64,000 bases of DNA from the NCBI GenBank assembly GCA_035610365.1, contig CM069435.1, forward strand, positions 1,824,001 through 1,888,000, read 5' to 3'. Numbering within the stretch: the first letter of the stretch is position 1; the number at the start of each line of letters is the position of its first letter. Below the pieces are notes generated by a model, which had not been told where the DNA came from, ran no database searches, and saw nothing but the letters and a program-made list of their open reading frames with translations. Source of the DNA: Aquatica leii (Eukaryota > Arthropoda > Insecta > Coleoptera > Lampyridae). The position numbers were made by a program, and so were the translations under genes. This document shows positions 1 through 10,372 of this stretch, piece after piece.

Positions 1-689
1 CATAAATAAGTTTTATAATAAGCGACGAATACTAAAATTTATAGTTTTCTATAGTTTACTAAAATTGAATTTAATGTATAACACCATAATAAAATTGTGT
101 AATTTGCATAAAACTTATCCTTATGATTAAATACAAATTGCATAAATTATTATTTAAAAAAAAATTAACGTAAAGACATTTTGTAAAAAAACCATTCCTA
201 TTAAAAAACAAATTTTGTTGAGTCATAACAAAGTTTTATTACCATTTCAAATCGCATAACCATAAAGTTTTAAACTAGTCTTAATTTTAGTTTAAAATAG
301 ATTTTGAAAGTACATACTATAGGTTAAGCTAAGGACGAACTAATTATATAAGTGTATCAAATTTTTTGGTACGTCACAAAACTTATAAATAGATTTGTGA
401 CGTACTCGTACACGAAATCTTTTTTTTTAATTATTTTTTTACAAAGCAGTAATCTTAATACAAAATATTTTTTAGTTATATAGCATAAATCTATAAATAC
501 TTTATTTTTTTAAGTCTATCTACACTAGATAATACATTTTATAATAATTAAACGGGACCAAAAGCAAATGAATTAACAAAAACGATTAAAAATTTAAAAA
601 AAACTTACAAGATATTATAAAAGATTATAAAAAGTTAATAATAAATATCAAAAAATAAAAAATAGCATTATCCGATTTCTTTTGAAATA
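1..689. other. AT-rich non-coding stretch
   Basis: I see no supported gene, RNA or repeat structure here. The sequence is strongly AT-rich with many homopolymer runs, like the rest of the window's background. It is probably intronic sequence of the RGK-type host gene, but its relation to that gene's unseen upstream exon cannot be judged. Confidence 0.4.
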
Positions 690-1265
690 AATTTTTAAAA
701 GAAATGGTTAGAACAAACTTTATAAAAAACATTGTTTAAAATATAAAAAGGGTAGCCATTATTATAAGCTAATTGCTTAATAATATCAAATTCAAAATCA
801 AAAGGAAATAAGCAATCAGTATAAAAGATACGATAGATTATAAAACTAATTTTTTTACTGTCTTGTAAAAGAAAAAGATCTTAATAAGAAAGAGAATTAT
901 TACATTCCATTTTATTAATAAAATGAATATTACAATGAATAGAATTAATTAAAGAGAACAATGCAGTCATCAACATATCCAAACTAATCATAGAAAAAGA
1001 AGAATTAAAAAGAATTTTATTTTCAATACTATTTATGAAGATTTTAGCAGCAATAGGTGAAATATTAGATCCAATCACCAATTAGTTGAAAACAAAAATT
1101 ATTATAAAATTTAAAAAAAAATGTTTAAAAACTAAATGAATTAAATAACAAATATCTAAAGTCTGTTAAGTATCCAGAACACCATTAAAAAAAGCAAATT
1201 ACGAATAAGAGAAATACATTCTTCAGGAGGAATAGGAATAAATATTATTTGATATTAGAGACTAT
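690..1265 (-). mobile_element. Penelope-like element fragment (family PLE-A), reverse transcriptase remnant
   Basis: Read on the minus strand, this is a degenerate fragment of a Penelope-like reverse transcriptase. The best block (1081-881) holds a residue run beginning GSNISPIAAKIFINSIENK, which matches the PLE pattern G-S-x-L-S-P-I-x-A-x-I-F-x-N-x-x-E that follows RT motif B. Further downstream in element sense, about 780-700, QLAYNNGYPF and NNVFYKVCSNHF can be read. These blocks also occur, in the same order, in the plus-strand copy at 5740-7285, so the two are the same family. Stops and frameshifts break the reading frame throughout. No catalytic YVDD or complete GIY-YIG domain is readable, so this is a dead fragment. 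The ends are approximate. Confidence 0.6.
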
Positions 1266-1546
1266 TTATTATTTATTTCAATCTTTGTAAGAAACTCATT
1301 TATATACGCAGTTTACTGCGAGGTTCAATTCATTCACCTTCATATTATAATTTTTCATCTCATATTAAGAATTTTCATATTCCTTCTTTTACTAGATTTT
1401 TTTCTAATAATTTTACTCGTACTAATATTGATTCATGTCACAATCTTTTTTCTTAATTTGCTCAAGTTAGCCCGAAAAACGGAGGCATAAATTCCCATGT
1501 GTGAAAAAACTTTTATGAAATGTCAAAGTTTGCAAAAATTGGTTTT

Positions 1547-2553
1547 TTAGATTTTTTTAGCTAATTTAGTGTGGCCAGTAGATTTACAGTGTAGAATAAA
1601 AGTTTCGCACAGTGAACATTCTTCATTCCCTAGTGTGGCGAAAGAAATCTTTTTCTTAGCCACAACTCTTCTGTATAGTTCGTAAGAAATGTTTGCTGGA
1701 TACTTAGATTTAAAGTGTTCACACATTCCTTTGATGGTGATATCACTGGGAAAGTACCGTGTTAACGGAGCATGCTCTCGTCTATAATGAGATATTGTTG
1801 GTCTGTACGATTCTATGTGGTCTTCTATTAGTTTTTCATCAAATCGGTTTTTCTTGCTTTTTCTCCCACGATTATCCACTTTAGGCGTAATTAAGGACGC
1901 TTCCAAAGTCAACACATTTCTTAAAATTCTATCATTTTGTAACTCGTAACCTAAAGTCGCCAAATAAAATTGTTTACAAACTTGAAACTTTAGACCACGT
2001 TCATTTGTTAGAAACAATTTCAGAGACTGCTTTCTTCGCGATCCTTCAGCTGCTGCAACTGTTCGTCTTTTGACAATATCTTTAATTGTGCCATGCAGCA
2101 CAAATGTTTTTTTTCTTTTTGAGACATTGCCTAGTATTGCTTCTTTATGCGTCCTTGTCTTTGCTTGGTAATATTTTGAAAACAGTGTTTTTTACACTTG
2201 TCACTACAACCAGTTTTTACACCATGTTCTGAAATGCTTTTGTGTATTTTGGCTTGTTTTCTCGCTGCTGATGTTTCATGTCTCTTTCGTTTCCTAATAG
2301 TTCCTTGTTTTGTCAAGGACATACTAATATGGTTTTGGGCTGTTAATGCTGCAACTCGGTTAATAATGTCACCTAAAATAAAGGTTGTGATAAACCCCAT
2401 TAGGTCATTGTAATTGTTATTTTGTATGATGTCCGTTATTGCTGGTGATATATTTTCAATATCACTTTCATCTAAGGTTTCGCTATCAATTTTAGTTGGA
2501 AGGTAGTCAATGTCTTTAACAGAATCGTCGTCATCTTCAGCAAATTCACGCAA
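1547..2553 (-). pseudogene. Pseudogene of a multi-copy insect hypothetical (transposase-like) protein
   Basis: There are two minus-strand blocks, 2553-2131 and 2101-1547, in different frames. The upstream block begins MREFAEDDDD, is acidic at its start, and ends in a basic, Cys/His-containing stretch (CSDKCKKHCFQNITKQRQ). The downstream block continues with QVCKQFYLATLGYELQNDR, then SHYRREHAPLTRYF, and finally NEECSLCETF. I recognise this order (K-R-K-R region, C-x-x-x-C, 'VCKxFFxxTL', 'HYxRxxxxxRxF', 'CxxC') from a large family of uncharacterised, multi-copy arthropod and cnidarian proteins that are thought to derive from a DNA transposon. A frameshift near 2115 and loss of the C-terminal half after the second CxxC make it a pseudogene. 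It abuts the divergent pseudogene at 2560. The function of the family is not known to me. Confidence 0.5.
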
Positions 2554-2559
2554 GTATTG

Positions 2560-5500
2560 AAAGAGATGATGAACTGACCACTAGGAATAAAGCTGGTGTT
2601 CCTCGAGATGAAGCATTGAATCTCGCCATGGAAGAAATATTTACATATATCGAAAATAGTAATGACTGTTAGTTTACAGTGGAAGATTAAAAAAATGTTT
2701 TTAAAAATTCAAATGTAGATAACTGAACTATTTTACTACGATTAAGGTTGTTTATTATGGTGACAAAGTTATTATTACTGAAAAACCAGGGCAAGTGACA
2801 TTTATATGTTTTATGGATAAGCATCGTGATATTCTATATCATGCTTGGAGGGGAAAAAATGTAATGGCAAAACAGAGCTATTTCAGATCATGGAAGCTGC
2901 TGCAGCACTCATTCGGAAAGATATTCATCGATAATTTTCATTACCTTCCATAAGGTCGTATGTTTGAAGATATATTTCAGAGTCATTGAGTTATTGAAGA
3001 AATTATTTTAAAAAATAAACGGTTCAATTTAGAATATTTGAAATTAGCATGTACGAACATTAGTCATAGTAGCATAGCATTTTATAATGACTCCATATTG
3101 TACAAAGCAGCAACTGTTTCTTATCGTCTACTTTATACCGTACCACCAGAAACTGCCACGTTTATACAATATGTTGCAGATAATGCTGATATAAATGTAA
3201 ATACACTATACGGTCATAATACGTTTCACATAATGGCTATCACTCAAATTGTTACTCTAACAAGTTCAGTTTTACTAGAAGAGCCTATACCACAAATAAA
3301 AAAAATTCTTTCAGCATTTCAGATTTTGCCGCAAAAAATATGTTTCGATACAGGTTTATCAAAATAATAGTGTAGTATGTTACAGCAAAATCAAAGTCAA
3401 AGATTTTAATTATGAAAATATAACAGCAGTATTTTTACTTAAAAAAGTCGACGTGACATGGTTATAGAGCAAATAGAAAAAATTATGGTTACTTAGTTAG
3501 AATGTTTACATTGAACATCTAACAAAAAATAGTATACATTATTCAACATCTAAAAAATCGTTTTTACCTTTTATTCATCAGCCTGCTATCAACTACAGTA
3601 CTATATACATGACTTTACTTTGTGCGTTTGAAAATGCAAAGGGTTACGATTACGATGTATGCGTTATTACTTTTGATTAATTTCTGCATGCAAAAGCTTA
3701 AGACATTTTATCAGTTGCATCTGAAAGGTCCAAATTTTTGAAGATCATAATCACGTTAAGAGAATTTTGTTTGCTCATGTGGTTTTTTTGGAGCAATTGA
3801 TTACATCATGCAAGAAGCGGTATGAAAAAAAAGAATCTAATGATTTATGCTACAAAGTCATTATAAAAAATGCTCAATGGTCATGCTTACGCGAGAGTTG
3901 TTTGCGCTTATAAGCTGAGAAAATATCAAGAACCAGAACCTGCAAAAGCATAAATACAATATTTTTGCACGGGTCAATTGCAAACAAATTTCTAAGAGCT
4001 GAACGAGTGGGAGATTGGCAAGCTCACTTGAACGCTGCTAAAAAAATGCTTTCTTATTTCCACGCATCTAAACATTTTTCTTGAGCTAAGTTTGCGCGCC
4101 TACATATATCTGCAAGATATGTTAAAATTAAATGCGTCTATGAACCTTAGTGTTTACCAACGATTTACGGTTAGACGTTCTGATATGGTGATAAAGCAGT
4201 CAATGATAAAATCTATGAAGGCAGGTAAAGCTTTACAGTATGTATGCAATGAATACCGTTTGTGAAGCATTGGAAGATATCGCAAATATAAGAATAGATA
4301 CAACAGATCAACATGTTAATGCAAGTGACTTACAAGTAAAGAAAGGTGCTAAAGATGTACAAAAACATCTAGAGTAGTTTTTTTCTAGAAGTTAACACCA
4401 TTTTGTCTATTGCTAGTGTAGAACTACCATACAGTTTGCAAAGTTGAGATTTCCATTACTTCTAAAATGACAGGACTGACATTTGATAATATTAAAGTGA
4501 AACCTGTTGATAAAGTAGTTTCTCTTTCAGCTATTAGTAGCGCTATAAAAGTTTATGATGAGAAAGTCTTTGTTGACCTTGTGCTATTACTTCAACGCAT
4601 GAATATTACTACGGCATTTGACAATAAAATTGAAAACTGTTTTGAATATGAATTGGCTCCCCTACCCATTGTTCATATTTGATGAGATTGGAATACGAAA
4701 ATCACAAAAATCACCCATTTATGATTGTTTTGAAAATATTTATTGCACCGTGTTGTCTGGGATCAAGAAGATACGTTCAGCAACATCCCAGATAAATATG
4801 ATCAGTATATACCCAGACATTTAAGTCAAAAAGTAACCGTAGTATTTGACAGCTATACCAATTCTACAACAAATATTATAGCCGCAGAACAACGTCGCCG
4901 TAAAACATCGGCATCATCTGATATTCTCTTTGATTAATTTATGACAGTTCCATCTAGCCAACAACAATTTTTGTCAAACATTCATAAGTTTTGGTTTATT
5001 GCAATGCTAAAAAAATTTTACCACCGTACATAGTTTAGTCAAGCAAGCTGACAATGACGCTGATGTACTCATCATAGAACCTGCAATACATCAATTTAAT
5101 CTAAGTGATATAAATGTTGTTGTTGGTGAAAATGTTGATCTGTTGGTATTACTTACCGTTCGAATTAAAAAAAATAGTAATTTTTAAAATCAGGCAAGGT
5201 TTTCTAAATATAAAAATTATAGTTTTACATGTTATGACTGGCTGTGATACAACATCAGCAATATTCCGGGTAAAAAAGTTTTTAAGTTAATTGAAAAGCA
5301 AGATTTAATTACATGTGCAAAAGTTTTTGAAGATATGAACTAAAAAAACTTTAATCATCAACATAATTCGCTTTCTTCTTTCTATATATAAAGCTTAAAA
5401 AACTACTTGTTTTAACTAAATAAGTTAAATAAGTTACGTTACTTATCTTTTGCAAAACATACACTAAAACATGTGTGTAATTAGCTTTTCCTTCTCCAAC

Positions 5501-5735
5501 CTTGGCTTCTGCTCACCAACGTTTTTATCGAGTATATTACCAGGTTCAAATGTGACTTGGTAATCAACTGAACTGTTTTGAAACCAGTTCACCCTCTACT
5601 TTTACCTGCACCAAAAAAACTCCTCAATACTGTTTTTTGTAACTGCAAAGAAGGGCCTAATTCGAAATGCGGCTGCAAAAAAGTATGCAGTGATATTACT
5701 AAAAAAAGAAATTGAAGCTTTAGCAGTTTGTTCTG
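2560..5735 (+). pseudogene. Degenerate copy of a multi-copy 'GCDTTSA' hypothetical gene
   Basis: This is a long plus-strand relic with many frameshifts and stops, best seen at 3038-3367, 4467-4682 and 4743-4937. Recognisable blocks come in order: ADNADINVNTLYGHNTFH (about 3177-3230), SYFHASKHF (about 4050-4080), a FDSYTNSTTNIIAAEQRRR-type block (about 4840-4890), VVVVGENVDLLVLLT (about 5115-5160), HVMTGCDTTSAIF-like (about 5227-5265) and a Cys-rich tail, CNCKEGPNSKCGCKK (about 5640-5685). The set matches a very abundant family of uncharacterised metazoan proteins with the signature L-x-x-H-A-x-T-G-C-D-T-T-S-A and a C-terminal Cys cluster, usually found as dispersed copies. Its biochemical role is unknown. 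The length of about 3.2 kb is near what I would expect for a full-length copy, so decay is by small indels and point changes rather than truncation. Confidence 0.55.
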
Positions 5736-5739
5736 AAAA

Positions 5740-7285
5740 CAATTCATTCTTCAGATTTACTTAATAATAAGAAAATTAGATATAAAATTAAAAATAAATT
5801 AAAAAGTTTTATTAATAAAAGTGATTTTAAAGATCCTGTTTCCAGTTTTTTTTCATCTTTTCTATCATTTCTTCAATCGTGTAATTTAGCTTTTAATTCT
5901 CTTGAAAATAGAAATACATATCGTTTTGATTTAATTTATAAATCCTTTGACGCCATTTTTTATGGTCTACAAAAATACATAAACCTTCTATTTAAATTCG
6001 ACCTGCCGTTTCTTTTTGCAATTTTTCTGTCTCTAAACTTGCTCTTTGGCTTAACAATATTTATTTATTATAATTTTACTAATCAATATTCTATTTTAAA
6101 TCATCTGATTTTGCTTCTAAGATTAAAAAAAAATTTTTTTCTATTTTCATCTTGTATCTTTTCATGTTGTTAATCTTTTTCCTTCTATTGCTCTAGAAAA
6201 ATGTAATTTTTTTATTCGTAATTTGCTTTTTTCTAGTGGTTCTCTGAATACTTACCAGAGTTTAGATATTTGTTATTTATTTTATTTGGTTTTTATAATT
6301 CCTATTCTCAATCATCTGATTTAGCTATGAGATCTAATTTTTCACCTCTTGCTGCTGAAATATTTATAAATAATATTGAAAATAAAATCTTTTCTAATTT
6401 TTTTTTTAATATGATTTTGATTTAGATATGTTGATAACTGCGTTTTATTTAATGGTTCTTCAAATGATTTATTTTAATATATAAATTCATTTTACTTATG
6501 AAATTGTATGTAACAATTCTCTTCTTATTATACGAGATAATGAAAAATTTAGTTTTGAAATCTATCGTAAGCTCACCTATACTAATTGATTAATTTCATT
6601 TTATTCTAATCATTTTTATAATCATAAAATAGCTTCTTTTCGTTTTTTTTTTTTTATTTTCTTCTTTCTAAGTCTATTTTTATTAGAAAATTATTATAGA
6701 GATATTATTAAGCAATTAGCTTATAAGAACAGTTACCTTTTTTATATTTTAAGTTATATTTCAAACAATGTTTTTTATAAAGTTTGTTCTGAACATTTCT
6801 TTAAAAAAGTATCCCAAAATAAATAAGATATTGCTACTATTTATCGTTGTACGCCTTATGTTAATTCTTGTTTTCTCTTTCTTAGTTTTTTTATTAGTAT
6901 TTGTAATTCTTTTTTTATTAATCATAATTTAAAATATTTTATTGATAACAATAAAGTTTTAATTTCTTCTTTATTGTTATTATGTAGGAAAAATTAGTAA
7001 GAAGTGCAAGACAAGAATAAAAAAACATATTTATTTTATTAAAAAATATTTAAATTCTGGTATATCAAACACTTGTTCTTCTTTTGCTAATCATATTTTA
7101 TCCTCTGGTCATTCTTTTTTCTTTGACTTTGATGTTAATTTTTTTCATTTTTGTAACAAAAGTTTTATCCTTAATCACCTTGTAATTCCTAAAATTCGTC
7201 GTTTTTATAACACAAATTTAGATAGTTGTCTAAATAAAATTATTAATTTAAACATTTCTCCTCTACTTAATAATAAATTTTAATT
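5740..7285 (+). mobile_element. Penelope-like element (family PLE-A), degenerate RT plus GIY-YIG remnant
   Basis: This is the plus-strand copy of the same PLE family as 690-1265. RT blocks can be followed through frameshifts: about 6170-6240 (region around CNFFIRNLLFSSG), and about 6325-6400 (SNFSPLAAEIFINNIENK, the segment after RT motif B). KQLAYKNSYLFYIL follows near 6710, and NNVFYKVCSEHFFKK near 6765. The last third (about 6980-7285) reads as a GIY-YIG endonuclease remnant: YYVGKISKKCKTRIKKH, then FANHILSSGHSFFF and a tail ending LLNNKF just before 7285. In living PLEs the RT copies the RNA and the GIY-YIG domain nicks the target. Here frameshifts and stops abolish both. No terminal repeats or target duplication were found. 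Confidence 0.6.
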
Positions 7286-8137
7286 TGCTTCTTTTTTATT
7301 TTTTTATCCGTTCCATATCACTTATGACTGTGCATTTAGTTTGTTATAAACTTTTTATTATAACTTATTAGCTTTTTAAATTTTTAATTATTTTTGTTAA
7401 TTTATTTGCTTTTAGTTTAACTAACGATAAAAATTTAGATTGTTGAAACTAATTTCGTGTAATTAGGTATAATAAATAATTCCTGTATGAAATTACTGTG
7501 TGGATTGACTAAGAAAATATCAAATGTTATTTTAATTACTTTAGTTAGAAAAGGATTCCTTTAGCTATGTTATGAATATAAATAGTTGCAAATACAAGTA
7601 TATAACAATAAGATAATAACAAAAAATTTAAAGTGAAAAAATACAGGAAATGTATAATTTTCAAATTTGAAAATTAATTTAACGATAGGTTTAAAATTGG
7701 TAATATCTAAAATCATTTATTTAAAAAAGAGAATAAATGCAATGTGATATGTAATTTATTTAATTTTAAATTTTTATTGGTATATAAATAATCATGACTT
7801 GTAATCATTATTACAAAAAAGTTTTTTTAAAGTTTTATTAAACTTTAGAAACCACTTTAAAATGAATCTAAGAATCTAATTTTAAGATATAGTATATATT
7901 GTTGACAAGTTTATTAAAAAAATGTAAAATGTTCTAAAAATGCACCGGCATAAAATAAAATTAAAATTTTAATTAAACATAAAAAAATATATCCTTTTTA
8001 GTTTTAGTAGTGTATTCTAAAATTAAAATTAAGAACAGTGATTTAAATGGTTTAATCTAATTAGTATGAAGCATTTTAGTTTGACACATAATACAATGAG
8101 AGTGCTGGTTTTATAATAACAAATATTAAATTTAAAC
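7286..8137. other. AT-rich non-coding stretch
   Basis: No coding segment, repeat arm or RNA gene was recognised between the PLE-A copy and the target duplication of PLE-B copy 1. Confidence 0.35.
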
Positions 8138-8199
8138 TTAAACATTATGAAAATTGTTAAGGGGATACATTGTTATTGGTTATTTATTAATATTATTTA

Positions 8200-8235
8200 A
8201 ATTATCAGTCTACCAATAATAAATTCAAACTTTCA
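8200..8235 (-). repeat. PLE-B copy 1, 3' terminal repeat arm
   Basis: The segment reading ATTATCAGTCTACCAATAA and continuing AATTCAA recurs as its reverse complement at 10321-10357, at the other end of the same element (one transition apart in the central block). The same arm is found at 39735-39766 and 44236-44268 around the PLE-B dimer. PLEs are known for pseudo-LTRs in either orientation; here the arms are inverted. Confidence 0.7.
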
Positions 8236-8243
8236 AAATGTAT

Positions 8244-8277
8244 GTTTCGAGCTTGCAATTATAAAGCTCATCTTCAG
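8244..8277 (-). ncRNA. Hammerhead-ribozyme-like core in PLE-B copy 1
   Basis: Minus-strand order: CTGAAGA, one extra T, a 6-bp stem GAGCTT/AAGCTC closed by a loop, then GAAAC. CUGANGA-stem II-GAAA is the hammerhead core. Helix III and the cleavage triplet are less clear in this copy (GAAACATACATTTTG) than in copy 2. The extra base between CTGAAGA and stem II departs from the textbook core, so activity is uncertain. Hammerhead motifs in PLE terminal repeats are established knowledge. Confidence 0.5.
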
Positions 8278-10372
8278 AAAACTACAAAAAATATTAACAA
8301 CTCGTAAAAAGTTAAATTACAAAAATTTTTAAGCTTACATTTTTTGATTTTTTGAAAAAGATTCCGAAGAGATATTTCATTAGAAAAAGAAATCTTGAAA
8401 TCGTTACCTTTACTTAATTTCTTAAAAAAATTAAGAAAATCTGGTATAAAAGGAACCGAAAAAAATTTGTTAGTAGAATTTGTTGAAATTGGTATTAATT
8501 TAGTGTAAGATTTAATACAATGTTTATATAAGTGTTTGTGATATACATTATAAATAATATCTAAAGGAAAATTATTAGCATAAGCTAAATAAAAAATTAT
8601 ATCTTATTCAATTTTATAATTTTTAATTAATAAAGGAATAGTAAAAAGTCTGTTGAAAAAATAATGAAATGAAGCTAGTTTATGAGAAATATGGTGATTT
8701 GAGTCAAACGGTATTAAATGGTTAGTAGTTGTAGGTTTTCTATAAATTTCAAATTTGAAAGTGTTATTATTACTTAAAGAAATTAATAAATCAAGAAAAG
8801 GCAACTTATTATTTTTTGAAAATTCAACGGTAAATTTTATTCTTTATGAATATTATTTAAAAAATCTAAAAAGTTATGAACATCATCATCAGAACCATTA
8901 AAAATACAAAAAATGTCATCAACATATCTCTTCCAAAATATTTTTTTTTTTTTGTAAGAAAATTTGGTGCTTAGAAATATATTTACTTTCTAAATTGTTT
9001 AAGAAATATAAGAAAAATAGGTAATAAAGTAGAACCCATTGGAAGACCTAGATTTTGTTTAAAAAATTGATTATCAAATTGGAAGAAAACGTTATTTAAA
9101 CAAAATTTAGTAATTTTTAATAAACCATTTGTTACAAAATTAGAAAGTGAAAGAAGATTAGAGATTATAAGTAATACATCTGTAGGAGGAACAGAAGGAA
9201 AAAGATTTTTAACATCAAAAGACACAATATTAAGATTTAAGATTGTATCTGAAGGAAAAATTAAATTATTTAAATAATCTATTAATTCTTTTGTATTTTT
9301 TGTTGAGTAAGTAGAAATAAAATTCATTTCAAAATTAAATATTTTAGTTAAAAATTTGCTAATTTTATAGGTAAGTGAATTAATAAAATTTACAACTGGT
9401 CTAACAGGAAAATTGGGTTTATGAATTTTTGGTAAACAATAAAGTAAAGAGATAGAAGGATTAGATACTTTCAAACTAGACAAATTAACATTAAAAAAAT
9501 TAAACGTGTTTTCAGTTAAATGCAAAATATGAATATTACTAGTAACAAATTTAGTTAATGGAGATCTTTTTAATTTTTCAAAATCAGTACAATCTAAAAA
9601 ATTTAAAGTTTTATTAATGTATTCTAATCTATTAAGAATAACTGTACAATTACCTTTATCTGTTTTAGTAATTATTATTTTATTATCAATAATTTTTTGT
9701 TTAATAGATTTAATTAAACTTATCTAATTGAAATTAAAGTAATTTTGTTTAAATGAATTTAAATTGTTAGGAATATTAGAAATATCAAAATTTGAAGTAT
9801 CTAAATTAGGTAATAATTGTAAAATAAACTCAACAGAAGCTTTAAAATTATTAAAAGAAGTATCATTTAATGGTAGTGAAGGTGAAAATTTAAGACTTTT
9901 GTTCAAAAGTTCTATTTCATTTTGTGTAAAATTGACATTAGTTAGATTTAAAGTATTTTCATGAAATTCAAAAGATGTTTTTTTATATTTTTATCAAAAT
10001 GATCACAAAAATTATTTTGTTGAAAAAGAAAAGAATCAAATTTAGATTTAAATAGTGGTTTATGAAAATAATTTAAATTTTGTAATTTATTACTAAATTT
10101 AATATTTAAAATGTTACCAAATTGTTCCACCTTACTTCTAACATTATAATCAAGTGAGTCCCAAATTGCAGGATGTACTGTTAAAGAAATATTCGAATGT
10201 AGATACCAAAGTTTAAAACGAGTATCATTTATCTTGCTGTACCATTTCTTTATTTCCGATTTGATGTATGTTGTGATGTAATTATAATAAGCTAACTGTT
10301 AGGTTTTTGTTTTAATATTAGTTTGAATTTATTATTGGTGGACTGATAATTTAAATGATATTAAACATTATG

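Larger units (their letters stand above)
8138..10372 (-). mobile_element. Penelope-like element PLE-B copy 1, with 12-bp target duplication
   Basis: The element lies on the minus strand and is bounded by the 12-bp direct repeat TTAAACATTATG at 8138-8149 and 10361-10372. In element sense the protein blocks run: an N-terminal region (10130-9948, then 9906-9724 in another frame), a conserved LPKIHKPNFPVRPVVNF block and RT motif A SFDVKNLFPSV (within 9525-8983), motif B GLPMGS (about 9040), and the catalytic YVDD (8926-8915). PFDSNHHISHKLASFHYFF lies in 8804-8604. Frameshifts separate the blocks. A GIY-YIG domain present in the related copies is missing: sequence jumps near 8356 from the 3' non-coding part to the end of RT. 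The element's 5' end (10320-10360) is an inverted copy of its own 3' terminus (about 8200-8235). Confidence 0.8.
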
